From an uncultured Shewanella sp. (GTDB taxonomy: Bacteria; Pseudomonadota; Gammaproteobacteria; Enterobacterales; Shewanellaceae), in assembly GCF_947495455.1 (NCBI RefSeq), contig NZ_CANLZC010000026.1, positions 1 to 57,962 on the forward strand: a stretch of DNA of 57,962 nt, given 5' to 3'. The notes under the pieces were generated by a model. The model did no database searches. It was not told where the DNA came from and worked only from the letters and a program-made list of their open reading frames with translations. The position numbers were made by a program, and so were the translations under genes. How positions within the stretch are numbered: the first letter of the stretch is position 1; every line of letters begins with the position of its first letter. Shown here in pieces: positions 45,229 to 54,880 of the stretch.

Positions 45229-45422
45229 GGGTTGTTCCTCTCAATATTGCCTGCTTTCCCTTGCTCTGAGTCTGCTTTAGTCGGTTCGTCATCAAATAAT
45301 ATCGATACGCTTTGCTTTTCGAGATCATCAAATTGATCGGAACGAACCGCCCAAAAGAAAACGCCTATTGCAATAATGACAAAAATAATTGCAATAGGGA
45401 TTAACACATAAATAATACTCAT
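45225..45422 (-). CDS. ccoS: Cytochrome cbb3 oxidase maturation protein CcoS
   Basis: A 65-residue membrane protein: one N-terminal helix (VLIPIAIIFVIIAIGVFFWAV) followed by RSDQFDDLEKQSVSILFDDEP, the diagnostic CcoS motif. CcoS is needed for haem and copper insertion into CcoN. Its start overlaps the ccoI stop and its stop overlaps the next start, both by four bases. Confidence 0.95.
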   Translation of the reverse strand: MSIIYVLIPIAIIFVIIAIGVFFWAVRSDQFDDLEKQSVSILFDDEPTKADSEQGKAGNIERNNP

Positions 45423-47878
45423 ACTTTAACCTTTAATAATCGCAAACTGTTAAAAACAACAATCAGAGAGCTGGCTGACATGCCAAGTGCTGCCACATAG
45501 GGGAGAAGGTGGCCCGATAAAGCAAGTGGAATAATGAGGACATTATAACCCAATGCCCAAAGTAAGTTTTGTTGAATAATGGCTTTGGTTTTTTTAGCCA
45601 CCTTCATGGCGTCATTAAAGCGCGAAAGGTGATCGCCTAACAAAATCAAATCAGCATTGCTTTTGGTGATAGCGGCACCACTGCCCATCGCAATTGACAT
45701 ATTGGCGCCAGCTAATACGGGGGCATCATTGATCCCATCTCCAAACATGGCGACATGAGCGCCTTGCTGCAACTTGCGGATCAACTTTAATTTTTGCTCA
45801 GGCTTTAATCCCTGATGAACATTTGAAATATTTAATTTTTCTGCAAGTACCTTGACCTGTGGACCATTCGCGCCAGTGGCCATACTGACTTTACAACCAG
45901 AACGCTGTAATTGCTTGATGGTGTCGATGGCATCGACTCGAATGGTATCATTAAGAAGAATATTGGCTACAAGTTGGTTGTTTTCACTTAGCCAAATCAT
46001 TTGTCCGGTTTTTAGGTTTTTTTCTTTCTGGCTAAACTCAGGACTGACCCCGATAAATTCAGCACTACCCAACCGATAATGTTTACCGTTAACAATACCA
46101 GAAATGCCTAGACCTACTTCATTTTGACATTGACTCGCGATAATGTTTTGTTGTTGAAAAGGCCTAAATGCTGAAGCAATTGGATGGAGTGAATGGGCTT
46201 CTAATGCCGCGGCTATGGTTAAAATATCTTCTTTGCTGTACAAGTTTTTAGTGTAAGAGGTTGTGGCTCCGTGCTCTTGATGCGCTAATTCTTGATTAAC
46301 TAATGTCACTGAATCAATAGAAAAGGTACCACACGTTAAGGTGCCCGTTTTATCAAAGACAACATGTTCGATAAGCGGAAGTTTTTCCAATACATCATTT
46401 TGGCGACTAATGATCCCCATTCGTGTCAATATTGATGTGCTACAGGTAATCGCTGTTGGTGTGGCTAAAGCTAAGGCGCAAGGGCAGGTGGCCACCAATA
46501 CAGAAAGCGTTATCCAAAACGCATCACTGGGTGAATAAAAATGCCAAAAAAAATAGCTCAGTCCAGCCAGTATTAATACAACTGCTGTGAAAGTATTTGA
46601 AAACTTGTCGGCATATAATGCGATTTTAGGCTTATTATGACTGGCCGCTTCTTGTAGACGAATAATATCGGCGACTAATTGGGCCTGGCCCACAGCGGTG
46701 ACTTCAACATTTAAGGGGTGATCTATATTGATGGTACCGGCAAAAACAGTGCTCTGTTTTTTCTTGATAATAGGAAGGGGCTCACCCGTTAACATGGATT
46801 CGTTGACACTGCTGCTACCACTCAGTACTTTTCCATCTGCGGCAATCACTTCACCGGGTTTGACCAAAATAATATCACCTAGGGCTAATTTTTTTGCTGG
46901 AATTTCCGTAATCGTTTCACCGTTGACCTTATTGGCTGTCAGCGGGGTAAGTTTATGTAAATTACTGGCATTGACCGAGGCTTTTTGGCGAGCATTCTGT
47001 TCAAAGTATCGTCCAAGCAATAAGAAAAAAGTGAACATAGAAACGGATTCAAAATAGACTTCTCCGCTGCCATTGATGGTCTCAATACAACTGGCAATGT
47101 AAGCACCGCAGATGGCGATACTCACAGAAACATCCATATTGACTCGGCCCATGAGTAATGCGCGAATAGCACTGAAATAGAAAGGCTGAGCAGAATAAAA
47201 GACAACAGGGGCGGCAAATAGCATACTGACCCAGCGAAAATAGTCTCTAAATTCATGGTCTAAATCGGTAAAAAAGCCAGAGTAAAGGGCAAGGGCGAAC
47301 ATCATGACTTGCATAGTGGCAAAACCGGCTAGCCCTAAACGGAGTAAAAATTGCCGACTGTCTTTTTTGGTTTTGATTTCTTGCTCATCAATTTGAAAAG
47401 GATGGGCTTGATAACCAATATGGGTGATTTGGCTTAAAATATCACTTAATTTTAGCAGCTTCGGATCCCATACAATCAGTGCTCGCTCTGTGGTGGAATT
47501 GACTGAAACATTTTTAATACCAGGCAATTGTTTAAGTTTATGTTCGATAAGCCAAGTGCAGGCGGCACAAGTGATCCCCTCAATGGTTAAGGAGACTTGT
47601 TTAAATTGATTTTGTTGATAAACAAATTCTTCTTGTACTTCATTTAAATCATAAGCACTAAACTGAGTCAGTTCTGTTGGCACTAAGTGTTGCTGTGATG
47701 TACCCGACTGCGTTCTAAATTGATAATAATTTAACAGACCCGCATCAACAATGGCTTGGGATACCGCTTGGCAACCAAGACAGCACATGGCCTCATCGTT
47801 ATTTTGTATACGGGTATATAACGGCTTACCTGATAATACGGCTTCACCACAGTGAAAACAGCGAGTCTGTGTCGTCAT
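45419..47878 (-). CDS. ccoI: Copper-exporting P-type ATPase of cbb3 assembly CcoI
   Basis: An 819-residue P1B-type ATPase that moves copper across the inner membrane for CcoN. The N-terminal Cys cluster (CFHCGEAV, CCLGCQAV) is followed by an HMA domain (GITCAACTW), eight helices with CPCAL as the metal-passage motif, the phosphorylation site DKTGTLTCG, TGEPLPI, and the ATP site GDGINDAPVL. Length is usual for FixI/CcoI. Its stop overlaps ccoS, and its start lies 2 bases after ccoH. Confidence 0.96.
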   Translation of the reverse strand: MTTQTRCFHCGEAVLSGKPLYTRIQNNDEAMCCLGCQAVSQAIVDAGLLNYYQFRTQSGTSQQHLVPTELTQFSAYDLNEVQEEFVYQQNQFKQVSLTIEGITCAACTWLIEHKLKQLPGIKNVSVNSTTERALIVWDPKLLKLSDILSQITHIGYQAHPFQIDEQEIKTKKDSRQFLLRLGLAGFATMQVMMFALALYSGFFTDLDHEFRDYFRWVSMLFAAPVVFYSAQPFYFSAIRALLMGRVNMDVSVSIAICGAYIASCIETINGSGEVYFESVSMFTFFLLLGRYFEQNARQKASVNASNLHKLTPLTANKVNGETITEIPAKKLALGDIILVKPGEVIAADGKVLSGSSSVNESMLTGEPLPIIKKKQSTVFAGTINIDHPLNVEVTAVGQAQLVADIIRLQEAASHNKPKIALYADKFSNTFTAVVLILAGLSYFFWHFYSPSDAFWITLSVLVATCPCALALATPTAITCSTSILTRMGIISRQNDVLEKLPLIEHVVFDKTGTLTCGTFSIDSVTLVNQELAHQEHGATTSYTKNLYSKEDILTIAAALEAHSLHPIASAFRPFQQQNIIASQCQNEVGLGISGIVNGKHYRLGSAEFIGVSPEFSQKEKNLKTGQMIWLSENNQLVANILLNDTIRVDAIDTIKQLQRSGCKVSMATGANGPQVKVLAEKLNISNVHQGLKPEQKLKLIRKLQQGAHVAMFGDGINDAPVLAGANMSIAMGSGAAITKSNADLILLGDHLSRFNDAMKVAKKTKAIIQQNLLWALGYNVLIIPLALSGHLLPYVAALGMSASSLIVVFNSLRLLKVKV

Positions 47879-47879
47879 A

Positions 47880-48359
47880 TTAATTCAACCAGTAGTCAGA
47901 ATCATCAACTAAAGTTAAGCGTTTTTGAATGCGCCATGATTGATCATAACCTTCTAATCTCACTTCCCAGGGACCAGAAATATTTTGATTAAGTTCAATA
48001 CGGTAGATGCCATTGGCGTCGGGAGTCACGATTTCACTGAAATCTTTTGAGGCGATAGTAGGGTGGAAAAAACCCACACTTAAGGCGGCTAAATATTCCT
48101 CGCCACCTTCTTGCTTAATTTCGACATATTCATCATCAAATCGAAGGGCATAATTCATTCCGAGTTGTTGAGCTTGCTTCATTTTACGTAAGTCTAAATT
48201 GATGGCTTTTCCTTCTTTATAATAATCATCCGACACTAAGGGATCTTTATTATCAATGGCAAGCATCAAGAGATTAATACTCGCGACAACGGCACATAAA
48301 GGTAAAATAATAAGAAACCAAGGCCAGAACTGCTTATACCAGGCTTGTGGTGATGACAT
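47880..48359 (-). CDS. ccoH: Cbb3 oxidase assembly protein CcoH (FixH)
   Basis: A 159-residue membrane protein with one N-terminal helix (FWPWFLIILPLCAVVASINLLMLAI) followed by VSDDYYKEGKAINLDLRKMKQA, the FixH signature, and a periplasmic Ig-like beta domain. CcoH helps the assembly of the cbb3 oxidase. AAGGA precedes ATG 48359. A terminator separates it from ccoP upstream, so it may also have its own promoter in the gap. Confidence 0.92.
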   Translation of the reverse strand: MSSPQAWYKQFWPWFLIILPLCAVVASINLLMLAIDNKDPLVSDDYYKEGKAINLDLRKMKQAQQLGMNYALRFDDEYVEIKQEGGEEYLAALSVGFFHPTIASKDFSEIVTPDANGIYRIELNQNISGPWEVRLEGYDQSWRIQKRLTLVDDSDYWLN

Positions 48360-48456
48360 GACACTATCCTTTTATAAATAACGTTAAAACAAAGATATAA
48401 ATACTATAAATTCAAAATAAAATAACATATTGGAAATGAAGGCCGCTTAAAAAAAA

Positions 48457-48480
48457 GCCCTCAACGTTATGTCGAAGGCC
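48457..48480 (-). terminator. Terminator of ccoNOQP
   Basis: On the minus strand GCCTTCGA...TTGAGGGC forms a stem with two wobble pairs, followed by eight T (48449-48456). It lies 34 bases after the ccoP stop. Confidence 0.75.
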
Positions 48481-48513
48481 TTATCCATTGGCGTCAATAG
48501 GACTGCGCTTTGA

Positions 48514-49494
48514 TTACTCTTTATCGTCTTTATGTGACAAGCTGTAAACGTAAGCGGCGATCACATGCACCTTTTGCTTACCCAATACCTCTTTCCATGC
48601 TGGCATCACACCGGTTCGGCCGTGCTTGATGGTTTGTTCAATGGCACCTCGACTACCACCGTATAACCAAGCATTATCGGTCAGGTTAGGCGCTCCCATG
48701 AACTTATTACCAGAACCATCCATGCCGTGACAGGCAAAACAACCTTTCATGAATGAGCCTTGACCTTGTGCAGCCAATGCCGCGTCATGTTCACGACCCG
48801 ATAGCTTCACCACATATTCAGTTAAGCCTTTAATTTCACTGTCTTCAATTGGCAGTCCACCTTTAGGGGGCATCATGCCATTTCGACCATTCATGATGCT
48901 GGTTTTAATCGTGGCTAAATCCCCACCATATAACCAAGAATCATCGGTCAAATTAGGAAAGCCTTTGCTGCCTCTGGCATCAGAACCGTGGCACATGGCA
49001 CAGTTTTGTAAGAAAAGACGTCCACCGACTTTTAGCGCTTCTTTATTTTTGACTAACTCTTCAAGTGGCGTATCCGCATAAGCTTGAAAAATTGGGCCAA
49101 ATTGTTCATCAGCATGCTTTACTTCTTGATCGTATTGTACCCAACGGCCTTCTTTTGCCGCTTGGATCACCGCCGCTTTTGACTCTTCAAGAGTGCGAAC
49201 ACTTTGGTTAGCGCTAGACCAGTTAAATAAGCCTTTATAATTTCCCATACCGGGATAAAGGATCAAATAAACAATACTGAATACAATCGTAATGTAGAAC
49301 ATATAACTCCACCATTTTGGTAGTGGATTATTAAGCTCTTCAATACCATCAAAAGAGTGGCCCATGGACTCACCTTCTTTCACGCCTGTAGTGTTTTTCG
49401 TACACACACGTAATAAGAAAATACAGCCTAAAATGACCACTGTTGTGAGTATAGATACCCACAAACTCCAGAAATTTGTCATTACATTCGCCAT
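48514..49494 (-). CDS. ccoP: Cbb3-type cytochrome c oxidase subunit III (CcoP), dihaem
   Basis: A 326-residue membrane-anchored dihaem cytochrome. The N-terminal helix (SLWVSILTTVVILGCIFLL) is followed by GIEELNNPLPKWWSYMFYITIVF (second helix), then CAMCH and CFACH. It passes electrons from donors to CcoO/CcoN in the periplasm. The start is ATG 49494, with GGGGAG eight bases before; GTG 49497 overlaps too. It overlaps the ccoQ stop, showing translational coupling. Confidence 0.95.
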   Translation of the reverse strand: MANVMTNFWSLWVSILTTVVILGCIFLLRVCTKNTTGVKEGESMGHSFDGIEELNNPLPKWWSYMFYITIVFSIVYLILYPGMGNYKGLFNWSSANQSVRTLEESKAAVIQAAKEGRWVQYDQEVKHADEQFGPIFQAYADTPLEELVKNKEALKVGGRLFLQNCAMCHGSDARGSKGFPNLTDDSWLYGGDLATIKTSIMNGRNGMMPPKGGLPIEDSEIKGLTEYVVKLSGREHDAALAAQGQGSFMKGCFACHGMDGSGNKFMGAPNLTDNAWLYGGSRGAIEQTIKHGRTGVMPAWKEVLGKQKVHVIAAYVYSLSHKDDKE

Positions 49495-49679
49495 CACTTA
49501 TGCTCCCCTGCATTTGTCGTTTGGCTGGGTTCACTTGTTGTTTCCTCATCAGAAAAAACAAGGTTAGCAGCATCGTCAAATGCCGCTTTTTGATGTGAAC
49601 TGTATGCCCAAGCAAAGATGCCAACAAAGGTCAACAAAACAACCAGAGTAATTATCCCCTGTAATGTACCGTAATCCAT
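49494..49679 (-). CDS. ccoQ: Cbb3-type oxidase subunit CcoQ (FixQ)
   Basis: A 61-residue protein with one helix (GIITLVVLLTFVGIFAWAY) and an acidic cytosolic tail (AFDDAANLVFSDEE). This matches CcoQ, which stabilises the complex. AAGGAG lies upstream. Order and spacing agree with the ccoNOQP operon. Confidence 0.93.
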   Translation of the reverse strand: MDYGTLQGIITLVVLLTFVGIFAWAYSSHQKAAFDDAANLVFSDEETTSEPSQTTNAGEHK

Positions 49680-49689
49680 TATTCGCTCC

Positions 49690-50304
49690 TTATTTCAATG
49701 CGTGTCCAAGGGATTGTAAATAAGCAACCAGAGCTTGTAGCTCTGTCTTACCTTCAACAGCTTGTTTTGCATTGGCAATTTCTTCATCGGTATACATATC
49801 ATCGTTAGGGTGTAAGCTGCGTAAGATACTCATCTTCTTACCCGTTAATTCACCATCTAACGTATTTTCTGCAAGCCAAGGAAAGCCAGGCATATTTGAC
49901 TGGGGTACCACAGCACGAGGATCGATTAAATGCACTTCATGCCATTTATCACTGTAACGACCTCCAACTCGAGCCAGATCGGGGCCTGTACGTTTAGAGC
50001 CCCATTGGAAAGGGTGATCCCAGACCGACTCTGCAGCAACAGAGTAATGTCCATAACGTTCAGTTTCAGCTCTAAGTGGACGGATCATTTGACTGTGGCA
50101 GTTATAACAACCTTCACGGACATAGATGTCACGACCTTCTATTTGCAAAGCAGTATAAGGGATTTGTCCGTCAAGCGGCTCAGTGGTATCTTTTTGAAAT
50201 AACAGAGGTGTAATTTCGACCAGGCTACCAAAACTGATGGCTATCACAGTAAAAATACCTAATAAACCGATATTTTTCTCTACGAGTTCATGATTGAATT
50301 TCAT
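49690..50304 (-). CDS. ccoO: Cbb3-type oxidase subunit II (CcoO), monohaem
   Basis: A 204-residue cytochrome. After a membrane helix ([19 protein letters not shown]) it carries [18 protein letters not shown], the single haem motif with the distal Met region ([10 protein letters not shown]). It receives electrons from CcoP. ATG 50304 follows AAGGAGAG; TTG 50307 is one codon earlier and less likely. Confidence 0.95.
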   Translation of the reverse strand: MKFNHELVEKNIGLLGIFTVIAISFGSLVEITPLLFQKDTTEPLDGQIPYTALQIEGRDIYVREGCYNCHSQMIRPLRAETERYGHYSVAAESVWDHPFQWGSKRTGPDLARVGGRYSDKWHEVHLIDPRAVVPQSNMPGFPWLAENTLDGELTGKKMSILRSLHPNDDMYTDEEIANAKQAVEGKTELQALVAYLQSLGHALK

Positions 50305-50315
50305 CAAATCTCTCC

Positions 50316-51752
50316 TTAAACAGCTTTGGCTTCAGCCAAGGCGGGTAAAGAATCTTTAGGCGCCTTAACGGTTCGAATAACGTTATATGCCATGATGAGC
50401 ATACCCGTTAAGAAGAAACAGCCGCCGATGAAACGCACGAAATAGAAGGGATAAGAAGCTTCTAAACTTTCAACAAAGCTGTAAGTGAGTGTGCCATCAG
50501 TATTTACTGCGCGCCACATTAAGCCTTGCATGACACCTGAAATCCACATGGAGACTATGTATAAAACGGTGCCAATAGTGGCTAACCAGAAATGCACATT
50601 GATTAAACTCGTGCTATACATACGGCCATGATTAAACAAAACAGGAATGAGGTGATAAAGCGAACCAATAGAGATCATTGCCACCCAACCTAATGCGCCA
50701 GAATGAACGTGTCCAATGGTCCAATCCGTATAATGCGATAGCGCGTTGACTGTTTTAATGGCCATCATCGGCCCTTCAAATGTCGACATGCCGTAGAAAG
50801 AGAGTGAAACGACTAAGAAACGAAGGATAGGATCGGTACGCAGCTTATGCCATGCACCTGACAAGGTCATGATACCGTTGATCATTCCTCCCCAAGAAGG
50901 GGCAAATAAAATCAGTGACATCACCATACCCAGTGACTGAGTCCAATCGGGTAGGGCGGTATAGTGAAGGTGATGCGGACCTGCCCAAATATACAAGGCA
51001 ATTAATGCCCAAAAATGCACTATCGATAAACGATAAGAGTAAATGGGACGACCCGCTTGTTTAGGCACAAAATAATACATCATGCCTAAAAAGCCTGCTG
51101 TCAATAAGAAGCCAACGGCATTATGTCCATACCACCATTGTACCATGGCATCAACGGCACCACTGTATAAGGAATAGGATTTCCATAACGTTAGCGGCAC
51201 TGCCATAGAGTTCACGATGTGAAGCACGGCAACCGTAATGATGAAGGCGCCAAAAAACCAGTTTGCAACATAAATATGCGAGGTTGTGCGTTTAACTACG
51301 GTGCCAAAGAAAACCGTCGCGTAGGCAATCCACACTATGGCGATGGCGATATCAATTGGCCATTCAAGTTCAGCATATTCTTTACCTTGAGTGAAACCCA
51401 AAGGTAAAGTGATGACTGCGGCGATAATGATTGCTTGCCATCCCCAAAACGTAAATGCAGCCAGTCTTGGCGCAAATAAGCGCGTTTGACAGGTACGTTG
51501 TACGATGTAGTAAGAGGTTGCAAATAACGCGGAGGTACCAAATGCAAAAATAACGGCATTGGTATGAAGTGGGCGGAGTCGACTATAAGTCAACCAAGGT
51601 GTTTCAAAGTTTAGCTGAGGCCAAATTAGCTGAGCTGCGATTAATACACCGACAGACATGCCAACAATTCCCCATAACACTGTGGTTAGGGCAAATTGTC
51701 TGACGACGGTGTAATTGTAATCAGCGCCTTTAGGCTGGGAATGGTTCATCAT
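50316..51752 (-). CDS. ccoN: Cbb3-type oxidase catalytic subunit I (CcoN)
   Basis: A 478-residue haem-copper oxidase with 12 membrane helices. It holds the low-spin haem His early ([12 protein letters not shown]), the CuB/haem region in [15 protein letters not shown] and [11 protein letters not shown], and the high-spin haem ligands in [11 protein letters not shown], as in CcoN. It reduces oxygen to water at high affinity in the inner membrane. It is the first gene of ccoNOQP; the perfect FNR box 207 bases upstream fits EtrA control. Confidence 0.96.
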   Translation of the reverse strand: MMNHSQPKGADYNYTVVRQFALTTVLWGIVGMSVGVLIAAQLIWPQLNFETPWLTYSRLRPLHTNAVIFAFGTSALFATSYYIVQRTCQTRLFAPRLAAFTFWGWQAIIIAAVITLPLGFTQGKEYAELEWPIDIAIAIVWIAYATVFFGTVVKRTTSHIYVANWFFGAFIITVAVLHIVNSMAVPLTLWKSYSLYSGAVDAMVQWWYGHNAVGFLLTAGFLGMMYYFVPKQAGRPIYSYRLSIVHFWALIALYIWAGPHHLHYTALPDWTQSLGMVMSLILFAPSWGGMINGIMTLSGAWHKLRTDPILRFLVVSLSFYGMSTFEGPMMAIKTVNALSHYTDWTIGHVHSGALGWVAMISIGSLYHLIPVLFNHGRMYSTSLINVHFWLATIGTVLYIVSMWISGVMQGLMWRAVNTDGTLTYSFVESLEASYPFYFVRFIGGCFFLTGMLIMAYNVIRTVKAPKDSLPALAEAKAV

Positions 51753-51931
51753 ATTGCTTCCACTGCTTATTACTTATTATTTATTGTTAGAATAGAGACG
51801 AGCTCAATTCGGTAAAAAATGACAAAATTAACACTTAAAAGTTAATAAAAAGTTACAATTATGCCAGAGTGTAACCTAAGGTTTACAATTAGACCCTAGG
51901 GTGCGCTCATGATACTGTAGCCATGTTAAAA

Positions 51932-51972
51932 AAGATAGGAATTAGGGTGGTTTAAAAGTTGATCTGGATCAA
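51932..51972 (-). promoter_or_regulatory. FNR/EtrA box and predicted ccoN promoter
   Basis: TTGATCTGGATCAA (51959-51972) is a perfect FNR consensus (TTGAT-N4-ATCAA). On the minus strand TATCTT (51932-51937) lies at the place of a -10 box for a class II site (centre about -41.5), so ccoN would be activated by EtrA. The remaining 292-base gap also contains TTACAATTA twice (about 30 bases apart) and the palindrome ACCCTAGGGT, not interpreted. Confidence 0.7.
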
Positions 51973-52044
51973 GCTACTCAATAGAATGTTATTCATTTCG
52001 TCTATTGAGATGAAAAATAACAATTCAAGGTGTGAAATATTTTA

Positions 52045-52485
52045 ATGAAGTTGGTTATTGTTACGGCAATTTGTGCTTTGTTATTGGCCTGTGGTCAAAA
52101 AGAAACCGATGTGGTGACCTACTCCCATGATCCTGATTTATGTCAATTTCATTCATCACCATGCCAAAAAAGTGTGGAGGATATTGCTTTAGCGGTTTCT
52201 TTGTCGCTAACTCGCCCAGATGCGCCCAGTGAAACGCCTTTTGCATTTCGAATATCTGCTAACAAAGCCGTTAAAAATATGACGATGCGTCTCGAAGGGA
52301 GAGATATGTTTATGGGTGTTATTCCCATAAGACTGAGCCAAATAAGTGATAAGCAGTACTCTGGTCAGTTATTATATGGAAGTTGCAGTAGTGGTTATAT
52401 GGTTTGGAATGCTATTGTAACCTTTGATTATTTAGGTGAAAATCGTGAGCTTGTTTTTGCCATTTTAGCCGATAACACTGTTTGA
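52045..52485 (+). CDS. Lipoprotein divergent from ccoN, unknown function
   Basis: A 146-residue protein with a signal peptide and lipobox LLAC (Cys16). Five further cysteines lie in the mature part (two near DLCQFHSSPCQ, one in YGSCSSGY). The second half is beta-rich. The family is not recognised, though genes beside cco clusters in related bacteria often look like this. A weak AAGG lies about 15 bases before the start. The FNR box 73 bases upstream might influence it too. Confidence 0.65.
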   Translation: MKLVIVTAICALLLACGQKETDVVTYSHDPDLCQFHSSPCQKSVEDIALAVSLSLTRPDAPSETPFAFRISANKAVKNMTMRLEGRDMFMGVIPIRLSQISDKQYSGQLLYGSCSSGYMVWNAIVTFDYLGENRELVFAILADNTV

Positions 52486-52492
52486 GCCTCAC

Positions 52493-54232
52493 TTATTGTG
52501 TTTGACTCCAATGACACAAGGTATCTTGAATATCTTCTAATTTATAAGGCTTAAATAAAATATCATCCATACCGGCTTGAAGACATTGTTCGCGCTCAGT
52601 GGATGTTGTTCCTGCGGTGAGGGCGATGATAGGTTTATTATAGCCTTGATGGCGTAGGGTTTCTGTTGCAGTAAAACCATCCATAACTGGCATGCGGCAA
52701 TCCATTAAAATAATGTCAAAATTATTGAATTTAAGTTGCTCTAAAGCTTCCAGGCCATTATCGGCAAACTGAGGGGTGAGCTGAAGTTTTTTTAGCATCA
52801 AATTAATTATCATTTGATTTGTTTTGACATCTTCGACGACAAGAATTTTCATTCCTTTCAATGAGGTGTTTGTTGAACTTTTTTGATGATCTGCCTGCGC
52901 TTCTTTGCTAGCAGTTACTAAAGGGAGCTGGACACTAAAGGTGGATCCTTGACCGAACTGGCTTCTGACATGAATATCTCCCCCCATAAGTTGAGACAGC
53001 TTTTTGCAAATAGACAGTCCTAACCCTGTGCCTTCATGGGCTTTTTTACTGGATAAATCGATTTGGCTAAAAGGTTGAAATAATTTGTCGATATCACAGG
53101 CTTGAATGCCAGTCCCTGTATCAGTAACAGCAAAAATGAGCTGCTCTTCACGCCAATCAAATTCAACCTTAACACTGCCTTTTTCCGTGAACTTAATGGC
53201 GTTACCAATTAAATTGACACAGATCTGTTTGAGTCTATCGACGTCACCCATGAGATGAAGTGGAATGCTTTCACTACGATGGATAATAAATTTAAGTCCT
53301 TTATCTTCTGCGGAATGATTAAAAATGGTCAGCAAGAGATCGGCCACTTCTTGAACATTGAATACCCCTTCGATGAGTTCAAACATATTGGCATTCATTT
53401 TACTGTAGTCGAGCAAATCGTTAATAATATTCCTCAATAATTCACCTGAGCTGTTCAACGTTGTTAGTAGCTTTCTTTGATTATCTGCAAGTGAGGTGTC
53501 AGCCAATAACTCGGCGCTACCCAATAACCCATTTAATGGTGTTCTAAGCTCATGATTAATCATGGCTAAAAAGCTTTGTGTCGCTTTTTCTGATTCTTCA
53601 GCTTGTTTTCTTGCATTGACTTCTTCAATCAGCGTAATATGCCGAATAAAAACTGAGGTTAATAATTCACCAAATAGAGATAAATGTTTTTGTATTGGGT
53701 TAAGCCAGCTTTGATAAGTGATAGTGACACTGGGATCAATTTTTGCGGCAAAATAACAATTATCCAGGCCAGATAGAGAGACCCAAAATAAATTATTATG
53801 TTGATCCCAATAGCTATTATTTGAAGTCAATTCGTTAGGTAATGTCCACGTTTGAGTGCGTCCAGTCATATAAGTATGTTGAAAAAAAATGGTATCTTTA
53901 TTCTGCAGTTTAATGTTGATGTGCATGCCACTAATGATGTCATGATCGGTCAGCTTATCAATAAATTCTTCGAGCAGTGTATTTGTGGGGGATTGCTTTA
54001 AAAAAAGTTGACTGAAATGTAACAACTGGCTATCCATTTTTGCTTTATAAGCCAGTAACATGGAGTCTTGATCTAATTTAGTTTGTACTGTATTTAATGA
54101 TTCCTGTAACGCTAGATTAGCGTTATAGACTTCTAAACTTTTTGCTTCTAATAATTTTTCAGCCGCTTTTCTAGCGGCTTTTTCTCGAGCCAGTTTTTTA
54201 GTCAGTAATGCATTATTTTTTTCAAGATCCAT
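52493..54232 (-). CDS. Soluble hybrid histidine kinase associated with H-NOX proteins
   Basis: A 579-residue cytosolic kinase-receiver hybrid without membrane segments. A coiled coil (residues 1-70) leads to a sensor-like part (70-200), then the dimerisation box FLAMINHELRTPLNG (phospho-His227), ATP-binding motifs NLIGNAIKFTEKG, DTGTGI and GTGLGLSICKK, and a receiver (466-575) with E467/D468, phospho-acceptor D511 and K561. Kinases of this type (HahK/HnoK-like) are inhibited by NO-bound H-NOX in Shewanella and Vibrio. It starts 9 bases after the upstream H-NOX gene, so co-transcription is clear. Downstream partners (HnoB/HnoD-like) are not in the window. Confidence 0.85.
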   Translation of the reverse strand: MDLEKNNALLTKKLAREKAARKAAEKLLEAKSLEVYNANLALQESLNTVQTKLDQDSMLLAYKAKMDSQLLHFSQLFLKQSPTNTLLEEFIDKLTDHDIISGMHINIKLQNKDTIFFQHTYMTGRTQTWTLPNELTSNNSYWDQHNNLFWVSLSGLDNCYFAAKIDPSVTITYQSWLNPIQKHLSLFGELLTSVFIRHITLIEEVNARKQAEESEKATQSFLAMINHELRTPLNGLLGSAELLADTSLADNQRKLLTTLNSSGELLRNIINDLLDYSKMNANMFELIEGVFNVQEVADLLLTIFNHSAEDKGLKFIIHRSESIPLHLMGDVDRLKQICVNLIGNAIKFTEKGSVKVEFDWREEQLIFAVTDTGTGIQACDIDKLFQPFSQIDLSSKKAHEGTGLGLSICKKLSQLMGGDIHVRSQFGQGSTFSVQLPLVTASKEAQADHQKSSTNTSLKGMKILVVEDVKTNQMIINLMLKKLQLTPQFADNGLEALEQLKFNNFDIILMDCRMPVMDGFTATETLRHQGYNKPIIALTAGTTSTEREQCLQAGMDDILFKPYKLEDIQDTLCHWSQTQ

Positions 54233-54241
54233 GTTAATGCT

Positions 54242-54775
54242 TTATTGCCGAGTAATAGTAAAACGCACGTGAGAGCCAATGTCATCGACTGGAACCATAT
54301 CGATATTAACGTCTTCATTAAAATGCGCAGCGCAGCCTTTCATTAGCCCTAAACAAACATGTCCCATGCACCTAGGAGAAAGATAATCCATGATCAATTG
54401 TTCAGGTGTAACAGAAACAAATTCAAAAGTGGGCAAGGTTGAGTCTGGATAGAGTTTTTTCACTTCGACATGAATGAAAGATTCTACATGTTGAATAAAA
54501 TCAAGGGTGTTAGTGATATTGTCAGTGTCTATAGGCAGGCTCTCTTTTAAGGCTGAAAACGCTTTTTCACCAAAGACTTCCTGTAGGGTTTCAATGGGGA
54601 CTTTGGTAAGCTTGCTTAAAATGACGATCATTTTGACTAACTTTTTATGATCATAGCTACCAACACTGGTATATATTCCGTCATCATCAGCCTGTTCTAG
54701 CATTTCTTCACAGATGTCAACACCAAATGCTTCTTCTACAACCTCAAAAAACTCTGTAAAAATGAGTCCTTTCAT
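54242..54775 (-). CDS. H-NOX haem nitric-oxide sensor (copy 1, kinase-proximal)
   Basis: A 177-residue H-NOX domain protein. Numbering agrees with the reference H-NOX: proximal haem ligand His102 (in ESFIHVEVKKLYP), Pro115, and the haem-carboxylate motif Y131-x-S133-x-R135 (DYLSPR). Residue 140 is Val, not the distal Tyr of oxygen-binding H-NOX, so it should select NO. The cysteines that bind zinc in other Shewanella H-NOX (near 139-172) are not conserved here. AAGGAAG precedes ATG 54775. It is cytosolic and probably signals to the kinase that follows. Confidence 0.9.
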   Translation of the reverse strand: MKGLIFTEFFEVVEEAFGVDICEEMLEQADDDGIYTSVGSYDHKKLVKMIVILSKLTKVPIETLQEVFGEKAFSALKESLPIDTDNITNTLDFIQHVESFIHVEVKKLYPDSTLPTFEFVSVTPEQLIMDYLSPRCMGHVCLGLMKGCAAHFNEDVNIDMVPVDDIGSHVRFTITRQ

Positions 54776-54880
54776 ATTATCTTCCTTAACAAGGATGCTG
54801 AACGATAAACGCTTTAGCTAAGTATTGTTGGCAAAAGAAAAAACGTCAACACACAATGACTGAAAGGTGTACTAAGACCA

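Noticed and set aside
49364..49567. Plus-strand ORF across ccoP/ccoQ
   Set aside because: It is a shadow of the well-supported cco genes on the other strand.
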